Shown here: one piece after another, positions 10,275 through 23,140 of the stretch
How the letters are laid out: the number at the start of each line of letters is the position of its first letter
How positions within the stretch are numbered: position 1 is the first letter of the stretch
NCBI GenBank assembly: GCA_013368325.1
Contig: JAACJK010000170.1
Coordinates: forward strand, 372,001-436,000
Reading direction: 5' to 3'
Length of the DNA stretch: 64,000 nucleotides
Origin: Ephemerocybe angulata
Lineage: Eukaryota > Basidiomycota > Agaricomycetes > Agaricales > Psathyrellaceae
Made by a program: the position numbers and the translations under genes
The notes under the pieces: model-generated
What the model was told of the DNA's origin: nothing
Seen by the model: only the letters and a program-made list of their open reading frames with translations
Databases searched by the model: none

Positions 10275-13070
10275 ATGCAACCGAGAATAGGTGCGTCATT
10301 TCTCACTCGACCATAGGTTCAGCACCGCATTCTCACGTACTGAGCTTCGTCTTCTCCTCGTGCGTTGCAGGCCACCCTCCGAGCCCGACTCGGACAGCCT
10401 CTCCCGGGGGTTTCTATCCATTTTCCGACGCTCCGGTTTCACGCCCACCGGGGAAGACATCAGTGAAATCAAGTAATTACTCATGGAAGTCCAAACAGTC
10501 AACTCGTATCCCTCCTCTACCTTCACGTTCATCTGTCGTTGCAACTGCTGGGCCCAAGGCCGTACGAGTAACCTCCCTCCTGAACTCCCTGGGCCCGACA
10601 GCCTCCGCAAGGCCCGAACCATTACCACGGCTTGAATACACTAGCGCTCGGTACTACGCCGAGTCTGTCGACTACTCCCTCGCGGGATCGACCGTGTCGT
10701 TAACTCAATGTGCGCCTTGCAATGGCTTCGCTGATACTGTCGAGTACTGACAACGCTGAAGCTTCAGCACTCGCTCGAACCTCGACGAACTCGACCAACA
10801 TGGGGTCTACGTCGACCTCTTCATCTCAGATCAGTGCACGGATGGTAGGGAGAGGCGGGAGCGGGTCCATGCCGCGATCCATTGCCTCCGTGCCCTCAAT
10901 ATCCAACATCAAGAGCACCAGCACCGCCCAGCTGAGTCTAGCTCCAAGTGGGTCTATCTCCCCGCAGGATCTGAAAGATCCTAAAATGAGGTTTGTCGGG
11001 CGAGGCGGATCAGGGTCAAAACAGCGGAAAGTGAAGGAGCAGCCGAAGCACACCCCAAGACCCAGCGTGTCGTCTACCAGCATGTCTGTCGCGTATGGAC
11101 GAGGTGGAGTTGCGTCGCGCCTTCGAGTTGTGTCAGAGGGCGCTGTCGAGGCCCCTTCTGTTGTCTCGTCCTCGTCTGCTGGAGGTCTCAGCCTCAAGCT
11201 TCCATGGAAGAGGTCGAAGAAGCCCCAGAAACCGAAGAGAGGTTCTGAACAGCTTCCAACCAACCGCCGTAGCCTCGAGCGCGTCCCTTCGAGCGTATCT
11301 ATAGCATCTGCCGAGACACTGCGCTCGAAACCGCACCATATTCCCAAGTCAACGAGTGCCGACGCTTTCACGATATCTTCGATAGAGGACGGCGACATAT
11401 CTCCAATCCCCAAGCCCAAACCTTCAGGAGGGAGCCTCGGCAAGCTCGCTCGCACGATGGGAGAGCTCCCGCCCCATCTCATCTACGAGAACTTGCGCTC
11501 GCATCGCCATCCCCCGCTTCCAGTGATAGATACCCGCATCCGCATAGACTCCATATCGTCCTTATCGTCTTCTCTTTCCGTCCCACCCGCCCACCCAGCC
11601 AAACCATCATTATCCACAAAAACATCCACACCATCCATACCATCATCGCCAAATACCGACTCGCTGGACCCAATCTCCCGCTGGCGCATGAGCGTAGCCA
11701 CCAATCTCACGACCTCCTCTTGCGAGCTGCACCGCTTCAACCTCACAGACGACCTCTCAGAATTATGGGGCGAGGTGCAGGGCGGCTGGGAGCCCGATAC
11801 CAACGTCGACCATATCGAGAACTTGGGCAGAGACGACGACTTCGATCCACCGTCGCCAATCACATTCCGACCCCCAACGCCCGCCGATCCCAAGAAGAAG
11901 AAGCTCACGGTACGGGAGAGCTGGCTCTCAGTGACCTCGGTCGCGGGGAGCGCTCTGGAGGAGTCGGAGGATGACTCGGAGAGCCAGGCGGAGTTGGAGA
12001 TGCAACGCAAATATGTCGCGGCGGCGTATGCTATTTTCGAGGCGCCTGAAACGGACGTTTCTTCGGCCGATGCAGAGTCTATTGCCACAGGCACCCGCGA
12101 CGGCGTCAAGGCTTCTGAGCCTGCCAACAATGCGGTTGTGGGGGCGGCGGAGCTACGACCGCCCTTTGACGTTGACGACTCTAACTCTACCTCATCTGCA
12201 TCAGATTACTACCCTTACGTCCCCAGTACGGCTTCATCGGATGTGGACGAGATTGTGGCTAGTGGAGGGGGAGCCCTCCAGGCAGGCCTTCGAATCGTAC
12301 TGAACAGGCCTAGCTCAGCGTTGGATGAAGGAGTGGAGGATGGAGCTGAAGCTTTAACGCCGATGGCTGAGAAGGCCTTCAGTCACTTCGAGATGTTCAG
12401 GGCTGGTGAGAGGGCGGTGTCCTCTGACTCGTCGCCAACTACGGCGTCTCCTTTCTCGGCAACCTCACCGGCGTCGACGATACCAACTTCAGCAGGGTCG
12501 TCTCCCACAACTAGCCTTGATCCTCCAGTCCTCTACCGCGGCCCATTCAGTGGGTTTCACAGCGCTGGCGGAGACGACTTTTTAAGCTCACTCACTACAC
12601 CATCAATCTCCTCACCATCTATCTTATCTTCGCCCGTCCACCGGCACAAACCCTCCCTCGCTTCTATCACAACCGCTTCATCCTCCGAGCTGTGCGTCAC
12701 CCGGCCAGACACCCCTATGCGGACCGTCCCCTCCCTCAAGTCGTTAACTTCCAAGTTGAAAAGGTCGTCTTCGACAGCCGGCAGCGCGAGCACGACAAGC
12801 TCCTTCGCTTCTCTGAGCAACACTGGCAGCGACAGTCGGAGAACGGCGCGGCGCTTGTCCATTTCTGCGGATGATTGGAACGAGGGGGTCATCGTCCTTG
12901 TGGGATCGCCGAGGAAGGTCACGTTCAACGATGATGATGTTGCTGAGGGTGGTGACTTGGAGGAGTTTGACTCGGAGGAGGGTGCCCAGGAGCCGCCGTC
13001 GACTCCGAATTGGAGTGGCCAGTGGAACACGGAGATGCCCGACGTTATCAGGGCGCTGAGATTGTTATGA
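10275..13070 (+). CDS. Serine-rich GRGG-motif protein (DUF3602-like), 885 aa
   Basis: Exons are 10275-10290, 10371-10709 and 10768-13070. The second intron is placed by a GTGCGC donor and a CTGAC branch site, and it removes an in-frame stop. The first exon is 16 nt. The protein is almost entirely Ser/Pro/Thr-rich and disordered. Two GRGGSGS motifs (residues 146-152 and 196-202) and one GRGG (229-232) recall the short Gly-rich repeats of fungal DUF3602 proteins. Around residues 500-540 an ordered-looking segment contains ESQAELEMQRKYVAAAYAIF, the part that recurs at 40517-40614. A function in signalling or cell polarity would be a guess. Confidence 0.75.
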
Positions 13071-13347
13071 GTACCTATACCTCTTCTTTTACGTTTTTCT
13101 AGGCTCCTCTGTCCCCCCTTTCTATCAGTCCCCACCGACTGAGTTGTCACCCTCATTTGTATCTCGCTCACATCGCTCATTCATCAGCCTCCCATGTATA
13201 CTACTTCATCTTCCACTGTGGTCCACATCCTTCTTCTCGCTTCTTATTGTCCGTAGTAGTACAGGAAACATTATAGCGGCTATATAATTAAACGAATCTG
13301 GATAATGATAAAAATACAAGTTACAACGGAGGACATATCTTGAAGCA
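13071..13347. other. Convergent 3' spacer
   Basis: AT-rich 3' flank between two converging genes, the plus-strand GRGG gene and the minus-strand membrane protein gene. No other feature is seen. Confidence 0.4.
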
Positions 13348-14957
13348 CTAAACGGGATTAGAGGGCCGTAGTTGATGTCGAGCCTCAGGTGGGTCGACGA
13401 CCAACATAAACGTCGCCTGCCTCCCCTTATCGGCAACATTGCCTGTCAGATAGTCGGGAGGTAATTGGCCTTTCACTGCAGCCGGACTTTTCTCTGCCTC
13501 CTCATCAACCTCGCCATCGGACTCCTGCTCTTCATCGTAGTAGTCTTCCTCGTTCCACTGTTGCTCCTCGCTTTGAGGCTGCCCCGACAAAACATCCGTC
13601 GCGGTGTAATCAGGTGGACTTGTGGAAAGGAAAGAGAGCGAGTTGTTGAGGGAAGTGCGGCTTCTCATCCGAATTCCCCAACGGGAGCGACGGGCGACAG
13701 TCCAGTCCAAAAGGATGACTATGAGAACGACCGTGCCTGTCCACCCAAAAGTTCCGTGCCATCCTCCTCGTTCTCTTGCCGCGACGCCCACCGTCGAGCC
13801 AGTAGTTCGAAGATTCGACAGCCCTGACTGGGGAGTAGTCGAACGCGGGCTACTATATGGTCCAATAGCAAGGCTGAATAAACCGTACGCAAGGAAGAGG
13901 CCCATAGTTGGGTCGGGACCAGACGACATGGCCTATTCGTTCCATGAGAGAGATGTAACATTTCAGCTCACTTCAGCTTCTGCACAAGATGAGGTACGTA
14001 CGAAGATAAGGAGGAACGACAGATTATTGATTTGTTGAGTCGGGCTGGGCGATGGGAGTTTCTATCGGCCAACGGCCTCGGCGTCAGATAGTCCGCAAAC
14101 AATGATGGAGGGAAAGGAAGTCTAAATCTTGATTGGCGCTCGCCAATCAACAGATTGGAAGAAGACAGGGAAGCTCGTGGAAGAGGTTCGAATGACACAT
14201 ACCTCGTCGGTGCCCCACGTCTTCCAAAGTAGCAGCATGGCCATGGCAGCGCGGGATTTGGTGATGAGATGTATTGCAATGTTCCGGTGGGGGAGACCTC
14301 TGTTCCGTGAACCGTTGAGAATCGCAAAGATAGCGTAGAGCTGGGTAACAGCGCTGATGGTAAGGAAAAGTCGGCAGAGAGCATAGTTTTTAGAGAGCCA
14401 GGACATTGCCCAAGTGCCTAGTAAACGCCCGAAGTATGAATTGAAAGGAGTGAAAACGATCCGATGACGAACTTACCTTGGCATAAGCAACCTACGACGT
14501 ATAGTGGGATGAACTCTTGAAGCTCAGCTTCGTCAGATGTCTTATGAATGCCGGTGTTCCTCTGTCTCGCTTGAGGCTTTTCGTTGTTGATGAACACTCC
14601 CTCTTCTGCATCGACTACACGCTCATCATGTATCGCAACACGGTTCGCATCCGCCTGCTGACCCAAGCCATTTATAATCCAAATTACCTCTACGATGACT
14701 TGAAATAGGTAGGCGAGCGCCAAAGCATAGAGGTGGGGCTCATAGGATCCTGAGAAGGAAGGGCTCCCGATATCCTCCACCAGGGCGTAGAGACGAGAGG
14801 AGGTGTCGAAGAAAAACGCGAAAATAAGGAGCCGGCGGGATATAGAAGCTCTGGGCGGCTCGGAGATCATAGTCGCTCCTGTGAAGAAGCACCTTGGCCT
14901 GAATGCCGTCAGGGCTGTCGTCGAGGTGGTGGGCGGAAGAGGACACTCGACAGTCAT
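13348..14957 (-). CDS. Multi-pass membrane protein with PPDY-containing acidic tail, 426 aa
   Basis: Exons on the minus strand are 14957-14477, 14417-14203 and 13932-13348. The phases agree and the splice signals are good, though the long last intron (14202-13933) could hide a small exon. Hydrophobic helices include RLLIFAFFFDTSSRLYALV, LALAYLFQVIVEVIWIING, LCRLFLTISAVTQLYAIFAI, LFLAYGLFSLAIGPY and FGWTGTVVLIVILLDW, giving six or seven spans. The C-terminal 90 residues are hydrophilic, with an acidic stretch and two PPDY motifs (PPDYTA, PPDYLT). PPxY motifs are known docking sites for WW-domain Nedd4/Rsp5 ubiquitin ligases, so regulated sorting is possible, but that is inference. The transport or signalling role is unknown. 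Confidence 0.7.
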
Positions 14958-15277
14958 TGAGGTGCCCGAGTCAAATTATATATGCAACGTGGAGTTGAAA
15001 TTGAGACAGCTCCCTTGTTGTCTGATTCTGTTATGCATGTAATGGATGAAGCCCTTGTTTGTTTCAAATGTTTGGCGATGATCAGATTTAGGCGCCCAAC
15101 GCCATAAAATGCATGCGATCAGACTTCATTCCTTTATGCAGAATGGTCCACGCTGAATGGCTGAATGTCGGACTGTAAGATAAAGTCGTATTGGATATCC
15201 TAAAACGAAACCAATGTCATTTCAGCTCCATTGGCAGTTGGTACCAAGTAGGCATGGGTCGACAGGACATCAACGTA
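14958..15277. other. Intergenic, 320 bp
   Basis: This is the upstream region of the membrane protein gene and the downstream end of the NLR gene, both on the minus strand. Nothing else was recognised. Confidence 0.4.
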
Positions 15278-18200
15278 CTACTCCATTCGGTTGGTCATGC
15301 CCTCTTCTACGTCTCGATTGGGTGTAAAGCACCCACCCCACCCCCAACCATGCGCCATGTCCCTTATGTCAATTTCTAAAGTTTGGCCTACACCCAGGAT
15401 CTTTGAGGTACCCGGAGTTCTCAGCGCCCTCCACGTATCAGGAGGCACCCAGAACAATTTGTTTCCATCAGCATCTTCGACCCAGCCAGTCCATCCAGAA
15501 TACCCCTGCTCCACGAACTTCTTGAAAGGGAATGCGAAATACTGATCTCCGAGATGAGACCCTGTTTGAAGCTCGTCCAGGCTCCGGAGGATTGGGACTT
15601 TGTCGCTGTGGAGGTAAGAAATTGGTTCGTCAATCTCGTTGTCGCGCTGGATCTCCCAGGTTCTGACAGAACAGTCATGCGAGCCAGACACCACGGTTCG
15701 CCCATCTGGGCTGAAGGCGAGGCTTCTGACGTCGCCAGTATGGCCGATGAGAACCGAGGGCTCGTCCAGCTTATCCATTCTCCCAATAAGAACTCTGTGG
15801 TTGTCATAGCCCATGGCAATCGTCATCCCACTTGGCGATATATCGACTGCCTCGCAGAAGTAATCGTTCGAACCGAAAGAGTGCAGTTTTGTCTGGGATC
15901 GGTAGTCCCAGATGTCGACACAGGCCTGGTTCCATGGTCTTCCGGCATCCACAACAATCCTTCCGGACGATATTGCGACGATTGGTGAGGTCAGGTTCGG
16001 GGAAAGTGCGAGGGAAAGGAGGGGATTACGCGCATGAGTGCGGAATTCTGCTAGGGTCGACCATCCATCTTGAGGCGCAGCAACAATAACCCTGGACCTC
16101 GACCCATATGCTGCAACTGAGCCGTCGCTGGAAAGGGCTATAAATGCCGGAGCCTGACGACCTTTAGTCTCGCCCTCCCGTGTGTCGTCCGAAGAGGACT
16201 CTTCCTCCTCCATGTCCTCAGAACCATCCGTGTCCATCTCGTCGAGCCGTTTCGCCGCGTTCTCTCTCCCCCTATCCTCTTCACCTTCAACGTCATTACC
16301 AAGGCCAATATGATCGAAGCCGCCCAAGAGCTCGGTGACACCCTCCTCAGCTTCTTCGTTTTCATCGTCGCCTATATCAGCAGCAGTCCCTTCGAGCTCG
16401 AGTCTTCCAACGACCATCGGACCGGCATCTAGGTGCAACTTCCACTGCAGAATCTTTCCGTCGCAAGCAGCGGTAAGGATTGAGTACTCAGTGTGACCTT
16501 TTTTCGCGTTGCCATCTCTTTTTGGGACGAACTGCACCCCCGTCATATTGCCACCATGTTCTTCAACCTCCATCTTCACCAATTCGACGAGACCATCCAC
16601 CCTCCACACACCCAACGTCCGCTCGTCACCCAATGCCAAGAGTTGGCTATCATGCGACAGGGCAATAACCGGCTCCTGACCGATGAACATATCATGGAAC
16701 TTATGGATCCGCCTCACCCCAGAGTCTGCGTCCCACACTGACACTCCTCCATAGTTATCCGCGCCCACGATGAACTCGGAGTTTGGAGCGTAGAGAACAC
16801 GCTCGAACCTCCGCTCGCGCTCCTCGCCGTCATCCTGGAGGTATATACCAGGGCGCTGGTCAATCGTGCTGAGATCCCAAGCATGGATTCTAAAGTCCAT
16901 TGACCCCGAAACGACGAATTGAGTCCCAGGAATGAAAGCGACAGAGTTGATGATCCCCGAGTGCGCCTTCCAAGGCTTCCCGACAGTGAGCTGATCGCTG
17001 ATAAGCGCAGACGACCCCTGCGAGGCGACTTCGTCGTCAATAGGCATCGAGGTTGACGACTCGTCCAGGTCCATACCATCGCTCTCCTGGTTGGCTCTAA
17101 TTAGACGCTCGACGTCAGTTGACCAAAGCGCCAGGCGGCCATCATGCGTGCCGGTGAGGAGAAGGCTTCCATCTGGCGCGAGCGCGAGCGATTCGATGCT
17201 GGATGCATCTAAGATAGTCTCCCACAACGGAATGACCTCCATCGTTGTGGAGTCAAGGATATGAATCTGCTCGTCCTCCTCGGCGGTGAAGAAGATGTAC
17301 GCATCGTCCTTGGAGTAGACAATGGATTTGATCCCGCTTGTGTGCTCGTACGACTGCGTGTCGCTGCCTCCGATAGTCTCGACGTTAATCGTCATGTCTG
17401 TAGACCCTGAGGCAACCCTCCTGCCGTCGCTCGAGAAGGAAAGAGAGGTGATTACTTCGTCCTGGGACCTGTAGCTCAACTCTTCATCCCTGATACAAGT
17501 CTTCAGATCCCAAAGGTGAACCATCGAGTTGTCGTGGCCGGACGCCAAGGCACCCGTCGCTGTCGATACGGAGAGACAACTGACGTACGAGACATCTGGC
17601 GATGGCTCAGATGAGGCATGGATAAGTCCACTCTCGACATTCCAGACAACGATTATCCCAGCGTCGGTCCCAGTGGCGACGAAATCACTGTCCTCGGAGA
17701 AGACCAAGGAGGTGATATCTCCCTTGCGTCCGTAGAGTGGACCAAGCCAGAGAGAGCCCGTGTCAAGGTTCCACAGGTATAACTTGTCACTTGCGTGATA
17801 CGCCGATGCGAGGTACTTTCCGTTGGGTGAAACGCAGATTGTGCGAACCATACGCCGCATCGAGTAAAAGCTATAGAATGGGATTGGCTTCTCGTGAGCG
17901 TCGCCGGTGTAGGTGGCTTTGAGGGTATATTGGAAGTGAGGGGCGAAGTTCGAGTAGATGAAGGGGCTCCCATTGGGGGTGAGAAGAGGAAGGGCGGAGA
18001 CATATGTGTGTGCGGGGTTGAACTCGATCGCGGGTTTGAAGCGGCTGATGAACAAGAGGCATTCTTTGCAGATATTCCGGAAATCAGCGAACTCTGGGGC
18101 TTCCTCAGTCCCCTGAGATAAGAACGAAGTTAATGGGAGTGTGAATCCTACGATGATGGAATCCTGACCTTTTGGAGCTGGATGAGAATGGATGAAGCGT

Positions 18201-20610
18201 ATTGAAGACTCTTCAGGGCGGAGAGCACCTCTACCCACGGGAGGAATTTGCGGGCGAGAAAGGTAGTGCAGTACCAGACGAGCGACCCAACCATCAAGGT
18301 CCCAGGAACGTCGATATCAGGATGTTTGCCTCCGACGTCAGGACCGTCGATGTCGGGGAGACTGATCGCTTCAAGCCAGTGTTTGGCCCAGAAAAAAGAA
18401 GCGTATGTCAGGCGGCTAGGGGACTGGAACTTGGACTGGAGTGTGGTTGGAAGTCCGTTGACTGCTCTGTGGGATGTGGAGATGTTTGATACATTAAAGT
18501 GAAGCTCAGTTTCCAATATCTGAAAGCAGTATAGGGCAAGGTCATAATGGCCGTACCGGCGGTCTATGGACCAGGGGCTGCGGCCTGGCGATTCGGTGAG
18601 GTGTTCGATAAAGGTGTAATGATGAGCGACGATCGGTTCATCGTCGTCATCGGGAATCATCACCAGCGAATGAAGCCCTTCTAAGGCTTGACGAATGTGG
18701 GTCTTTGGGATGGTGAGAAGCGCGGCGTAGTCTGAGACAGAGAGCGGCTCGAAACAGCAGGCGAGGAGGGTAAGGCAGCTCAGGACGTGTATTTGTTCCT
18801 CCTCAGGGTCGAGGTCATCGAAGGCCTCTTGCAGGATAGAATCGTAGAGGCGGGTCAGCCCAGTGACAACTATGGGCGGGTGTCGACTGGGCGTCTTGCC
18901 GTCAGTCCGGCGTCCCGTCTCGCCCGGTCCCTTGCGTAAGACTTCCTCATATCGGCTCCAGTGCTCCAAGTTTCGCCCTCGGATATACTTGCACATGGCA
19001 GCGGCATGAATGAAGACTTGCTCAGCTGCATCGACCAAAAGATCGATTTCTAGCGGAGGCCAGATTGAGAAGCGTTCCTTGGCGCCTTGGAGATCGCCGA
19101 GCTGCGTGGTGATATAGAGATGTATGTCGTTGCGAGCATCGAGACGATCCAAGTTGGTGAAGCGGGCACTAGCAGGGATGAGGTTGTATATACGGCTCGA
19201 GCTTCGCGCAGTGATGAAAAACTTCAACGGACAGTCCGGAGATTCGGAGAAGTTAACCATGACATCGAGGAGGTGCAACGACATGTCGTCATCGCACGCC
19301 TCGTCGAGTGCATCTATCACAAAAGTCATCCTCGAAAGACGAGTCTTCGCTTCCAACGTGAGCCCTTGGAACGGAGCCACCATAAGAGTTTGAAATTGCT
19401 GGTGCGGGTTCCACCCTAGGATGTCGACGTGGCTAACTTTTCGCAGAACAGGGAGAAGGGCGTTTCGATAGTCAACGTCTATGTTGGCTAAGTCTCGGGC
19501 CAGCGAGGGAAGTATCCGGCGGAAGTCGCGACGATCCTGGGTATTCCTCTTATCGCAGAAAAAGCTTCCGCCCAGGGCGCCCCTGGAAAAGAGCAAGGCG
19601 CAGAAGGTCTCAGCAATAGTTGTCTTTCCCCTTCCGGGGCATCCCGTCAGCCACTGGACAGAGGAACCTCGAATTGTTGTCGCCCAAAGCAGGAGGTCGA
19701 CCAAGAGGGCTGTACGAGTACCTTCAAGACATTCAGGGCGGCCTGTGCCAAAATGAGCACCGATTACTCCTCCGCCTAGGGCTTCCTCTAGGGCGTCTTC
19801 ATTTATGTGTTAATGACCAATCTTGACAAAGTAGCAAAGGCGAGCTTACAATGTTCGAGTTGAGAGCTCAGTGTGAGCTCAATCTGAATCAACGATCGCA
19901 TCGTGAACACCTCGATAGAGCAGGTGATATGGTTCAGTTCCTCCTTGATTGTTTCAAGGGTGTCCTCTGCCGTGAGGAAGCGCAGAACTGGCGACGCGTC
20001 GAGTATTTTTTGAAGTCGAGGTGCTGATTGAGCAAAAGTCCTGGATTGTCGATAGAACCTCAGCATGACCGGATTGCAAGGAGAACCTCCTACCCTTTCA
20101 AAATCTCTAGACGAACACAAAGTCCCGGATTACTCTTTATATCAACATCTTCTAGAGCTGCGAGTAGCCCCTTAAGTCGAGTTGTGAAATCCTCTAGTTG
20201 CGTGGCAGCATCAGACGCTTTCTAAAGGCGAGACAGGAAGCTGTGAGCTCGAGAATATGATGCGTCGATCAGGCCACACTCACGTCCAGCCGATCCAATA
20301 TGGCGACGATAATGGATGTAGCGACTTTCAAAGGTGGGTAGATTTTGGCGATCTTATCCAAAACCCGGATGGCCTCCTTCCCAATCGTGATGCCCAATTC
20401 GAACTTGGATACATCTGCGGTCGCTTCCTGTGGTGCGTGTTTCCCTCCAGCGACTATCGTCAGGGATTCCACACCGTTATCTAGGCTGGATATGCTGCCT
20501 TGCTCGTTTTCTTCAGGCGGTAGCTCGTTTTTGAATCGATTTTCCTGGCGACTGCGGAAGGACAGCCTAAAGGAAGATTTACTTGCAGATTTCCCTGCAT
20601 TCTTCGGCAT
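15278..20610 (-). CDS. NLR-type NACHT-WD40 protein, full length, 1702 aa
   Basis: Minus-strand exons are 20610-20284, 20221-20094, 20040-19850, 19796-18169 and 18112-15278. The paralogue at 21191-23140 has internal exons of the same 128 and 191 nt, which supports the model. The N-terminal region (residues 1-215) contains IYPPLKVATSIIVAILDRLD, typical of Agaricomycete NLRs. The NACHT NTPase domain has a P-loop GCPGRGKTT at about 267-275 and a Walker B FVIDALDE at about 374-381. After a helical region, the last 900 residues carry about a dozen WD40 repeats (for example VRSLAFSPDGRTVVSGSHD), interrupted by an acidic insert near residues 1385-1450. Fungal NLRs of this layout are implicated in non-self recognition and programmed cell death, with the repeats sensing a ligand and NACHT driving oligomerisation. 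The ligand is unknown. Confidence 0.85.
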
Positions 20611-21190
20611 GTTCCCTACTGTATAGTCCGTCGAGGTCGATAAATGGTAGATTGTTTTTACTGAGGGAGTGGCGATGGGGTGTAAAAGACAAGGTGGAAC
20701 CCACATTGCATCAATTTCAGGTTTCCTTTGGCGTCAACGCCACATCGACCACGGTTCCTGATGCTACTATCTAATCTAATCAACGGAGGTGGCTACAAAC
20801 GTAACGGCAAGTGGGCGGGATGAGGATGCTAATAACGGACCCTTCAAAACAGTGACGGGAGTGAGTAGCTTGCATCACATTCAATATTGGGCCGCTGCCG
20901 TGTTAAGCGCCTATTATAAAGAATCGGGGTAATCTAAATGTAGGGCAACTGAATAGGAATTTAAAGGAAAGAATACCCATCCTGCACGAGCCAGAGATGT
21001 CCATATACTTGAATCATGAATGGTGAGACTAGACCTGCCAGTCTCCGATAATCATAAAGAGTCATCGGGATGGCGCCCGACGCACTGAAGTCCAAGTTCT
21101 ACGCCAGTATTCGCCGAGCGCTGGGTAAGCCTAAAGTTACAGCCTCGGTCAATATCGATATAGACTACGAATGGAAAATGCCATACCCTC
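20611..21190. other. Intergenic between the two NLR genes
   Basis: Contains the promoter of the full-length NLR. A plus-strand frame of 43 codons (21070-21198) overlaps the 3' end of the truncated NLR. It is noted but not called. Confidence 0.4.
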
Positions 21191-23140
21191 TTAGTTGAAG
21201 CGCCCTTTGGGCTCAGCATGGTAGTGCGGGTTGTTGACGTGCTTCATAAATCGACTCAACGGTTCCAGTGAGCGTTTTTTGATGTTTTCGCAAATGTCAG
21301 TAGCGACGCGGAAATCCCGTCCAACGTTGATGGCTAAGCTTTGAACTTCAGTGGGAGGCCATTCCGGAAAACAACTCCTCAGCGCCGGGATGTCTCCAAG
21401 CCGCTTGGAGAGGTAGAGATGTATATCGCGCTGCGTGGTGTCGAGGTTGTCGAGATTCATGCGAAGAACCTTGGGAGACGTAAGAGCGCCTTCGATATGC
21501 TCCTCGCACCGCGTGGTAATGAGGAATTTGAAGGGGCATTCTTGGGACTTGGCGATGGTATCGAGCAAGCGCTCGACCATATCCTGCTCGTGGCACTGTT
21601 CGGGGGCATCGATGACGAAGACCATCTTGGAGAGGCGTGCCTTCGCTTCCAACCCAAGCCTTTCGTACGGAGCGACCATCAAGGCATGGAATTGGCGAGC
21701 AGGATCCATTTCTCGAATGTCAGATCGTTTTGGGCTTTCCAAAAACTCGATCAAGGCCCGCTTGTAATCGTCGTCGAGGTCCGCCAAGTAATCGGCCAGG
21801 GAAGGAAGGATCCGCGTATGGTCACCGAGGAGAGGTTCTTGCTTGCCTGAGCTCGAGCAGAAGAAACTTCCAGCGAGGAGGCCCTTGGAATGGAGCCAGA
21901 CACATACGGTCTCCGCCAAAGTCGTCTTCCCGGTGCCGGGAGAACCCTCGATCCAACGAACCGGGATAGAAGCATCCTGAGCTGCTGTAGCCCAATTGAA
22001 GAGGTCGGCGAGGAGCTCCCCTCGAGTACCTTCTAGGCACACGGGTCGGCCTGTGCCAAACTGCGAACCAGGTATTCGACAGGCTCCAAGGCCCTTGCGT
22101 AGAACACCTTCATCCGAAGATGAGTACTCTTCCTAGGGGAGAAACGCAAAAGAACACGTACTTTCATCGCGCTGGGCAGATATCGACATTTCGATTTGGA
22201 TCATCGAGCGAAGCCCAAACGTTTGGATAACATGCGTAACATGTGTAAGCTCCCTCTCGACCTTCGTTATATGATCCTGAGACGCTAAGAATCGGGCGAT
22301 GTCGTTTTCGGGGATCATCTGGCTGAGGCGAACAGCCGAGTCTTGAATATTCCTGGGGCGTATCATGTCAGAAAACAACTGGATCGGGAACGTTGGAAGG
22401 TCACGTACTTTCCTAGCTCCTCCAATCGCTTCTGCAACTTTGGATTGGGGGTACCATCGATGTCATGGAGCGCCGCGAGTAGTCCGTCGATCCTTCCCTT
22501 GAACAACAGCATCCGGCTGTTGAATTCAGTGTAACCCTGCGAGTAGCATACGAAGGTCAGCCGAGTAATAGAAGTCATCGATCGATGGACGCTCACGTCG
22601 ATACGTTTCAGGACCTCAACGACCGCTGAAGTTGCAATCTTAAGAGGAGGAAAGGCGTCTGCGACTTTATCGAGGGACCGAATAGTCTCCTTCGTTATTG
22701 TCCACGCTGTGTCGAGCGTAGATTTTGGGTCGGAAGTCGATCCCGCGACGACGGTTGGCCCGCCAGCACCGCAAGGAGAATTTGAGCCGATAGTTGATGA
22801 AGGTGGGGCTATACGCGCTGCGTCGAGCCTGGATTGTGAGCCGGAAGTCGATCCCGCGACCATGGTGGGGCTCCCAGCGCCGCCAGAAGAATTTGAGTCG
22901 ATAGTTGCTGAAGGTGGGGTTGTTTGGGATAGCTGAGTTGTTCCACTCGCGACACTCGACGCGTCGTTACTGCCTGTATGATGTCAGCTTCTTCACAAGA
23001 GCAGAATCAGGAAGGGACGCACCTGAGTCTATATCCATTGGCTGGGGCACTTCCAGAAGCTGATCCCGCCGACGGCTGACGCTAGACATTCTACGCAGCC
23101 CATTCTTCACATATTTCTTCATCTTCTTGAGTACGTTCAT
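21191..23140 (-). CDS. Truncated NLR: N-terminal domain plus NACHT only, 576 aa
   Basis: Minus-strand exons are 23140-23023, 22973-22597, 22536-22409, 22352-22162 and 22107-21191. Every exon joins in frame with no internal stop. The region around FPPLKIATSAVVEVLKRID and the 128-nt and 191-nt exons match the neighbouring full-length NLR. NACHT has an intact P-loop GSPGTGKTT at about 326-334. The Walker B region reads FVIDAPEQ where the neighbour has FVIDALDE, so the acidic pair used for hydrolysis is altered. The protein ends at KGRFN soon after NACHT, with no WD40 repeats. It may be a decayed gene, a dominant regulator of the neighbour, or a functional short NLR. The clean exon structure argues against advanced decay. 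Confidence 0.75.
22711..22925 (-). repeat. 111-bp tandem duplication inside the truncated NLR gene
   Basis: Two copies of a 111-bp (37-codon) unit lie in exon 2. The shared core GGAAGTCGATCCCGCGA starts at 22732 and 22843. On the coding strand each unit encodes PPS.TI.SNS..GAG.PT.VAGSTS. The unit is not present in the full-length paralogue. Confidence 0.8.

Noticed and set aside
19704..19704. Start of the NLR NACHT exon at this position
   Set aside because: The codon is TTG. The paralogue and splice signals show an internal exon beginning at 19796 with upstream exons.
21070..21198. 43-codon plus-strand frame starting MAPDALKSKFYASIRRALGK
   Set aside because: It is short, overlaps the 3' end of the truncated NLR and has no motif such as a CAAX pheromone tail.
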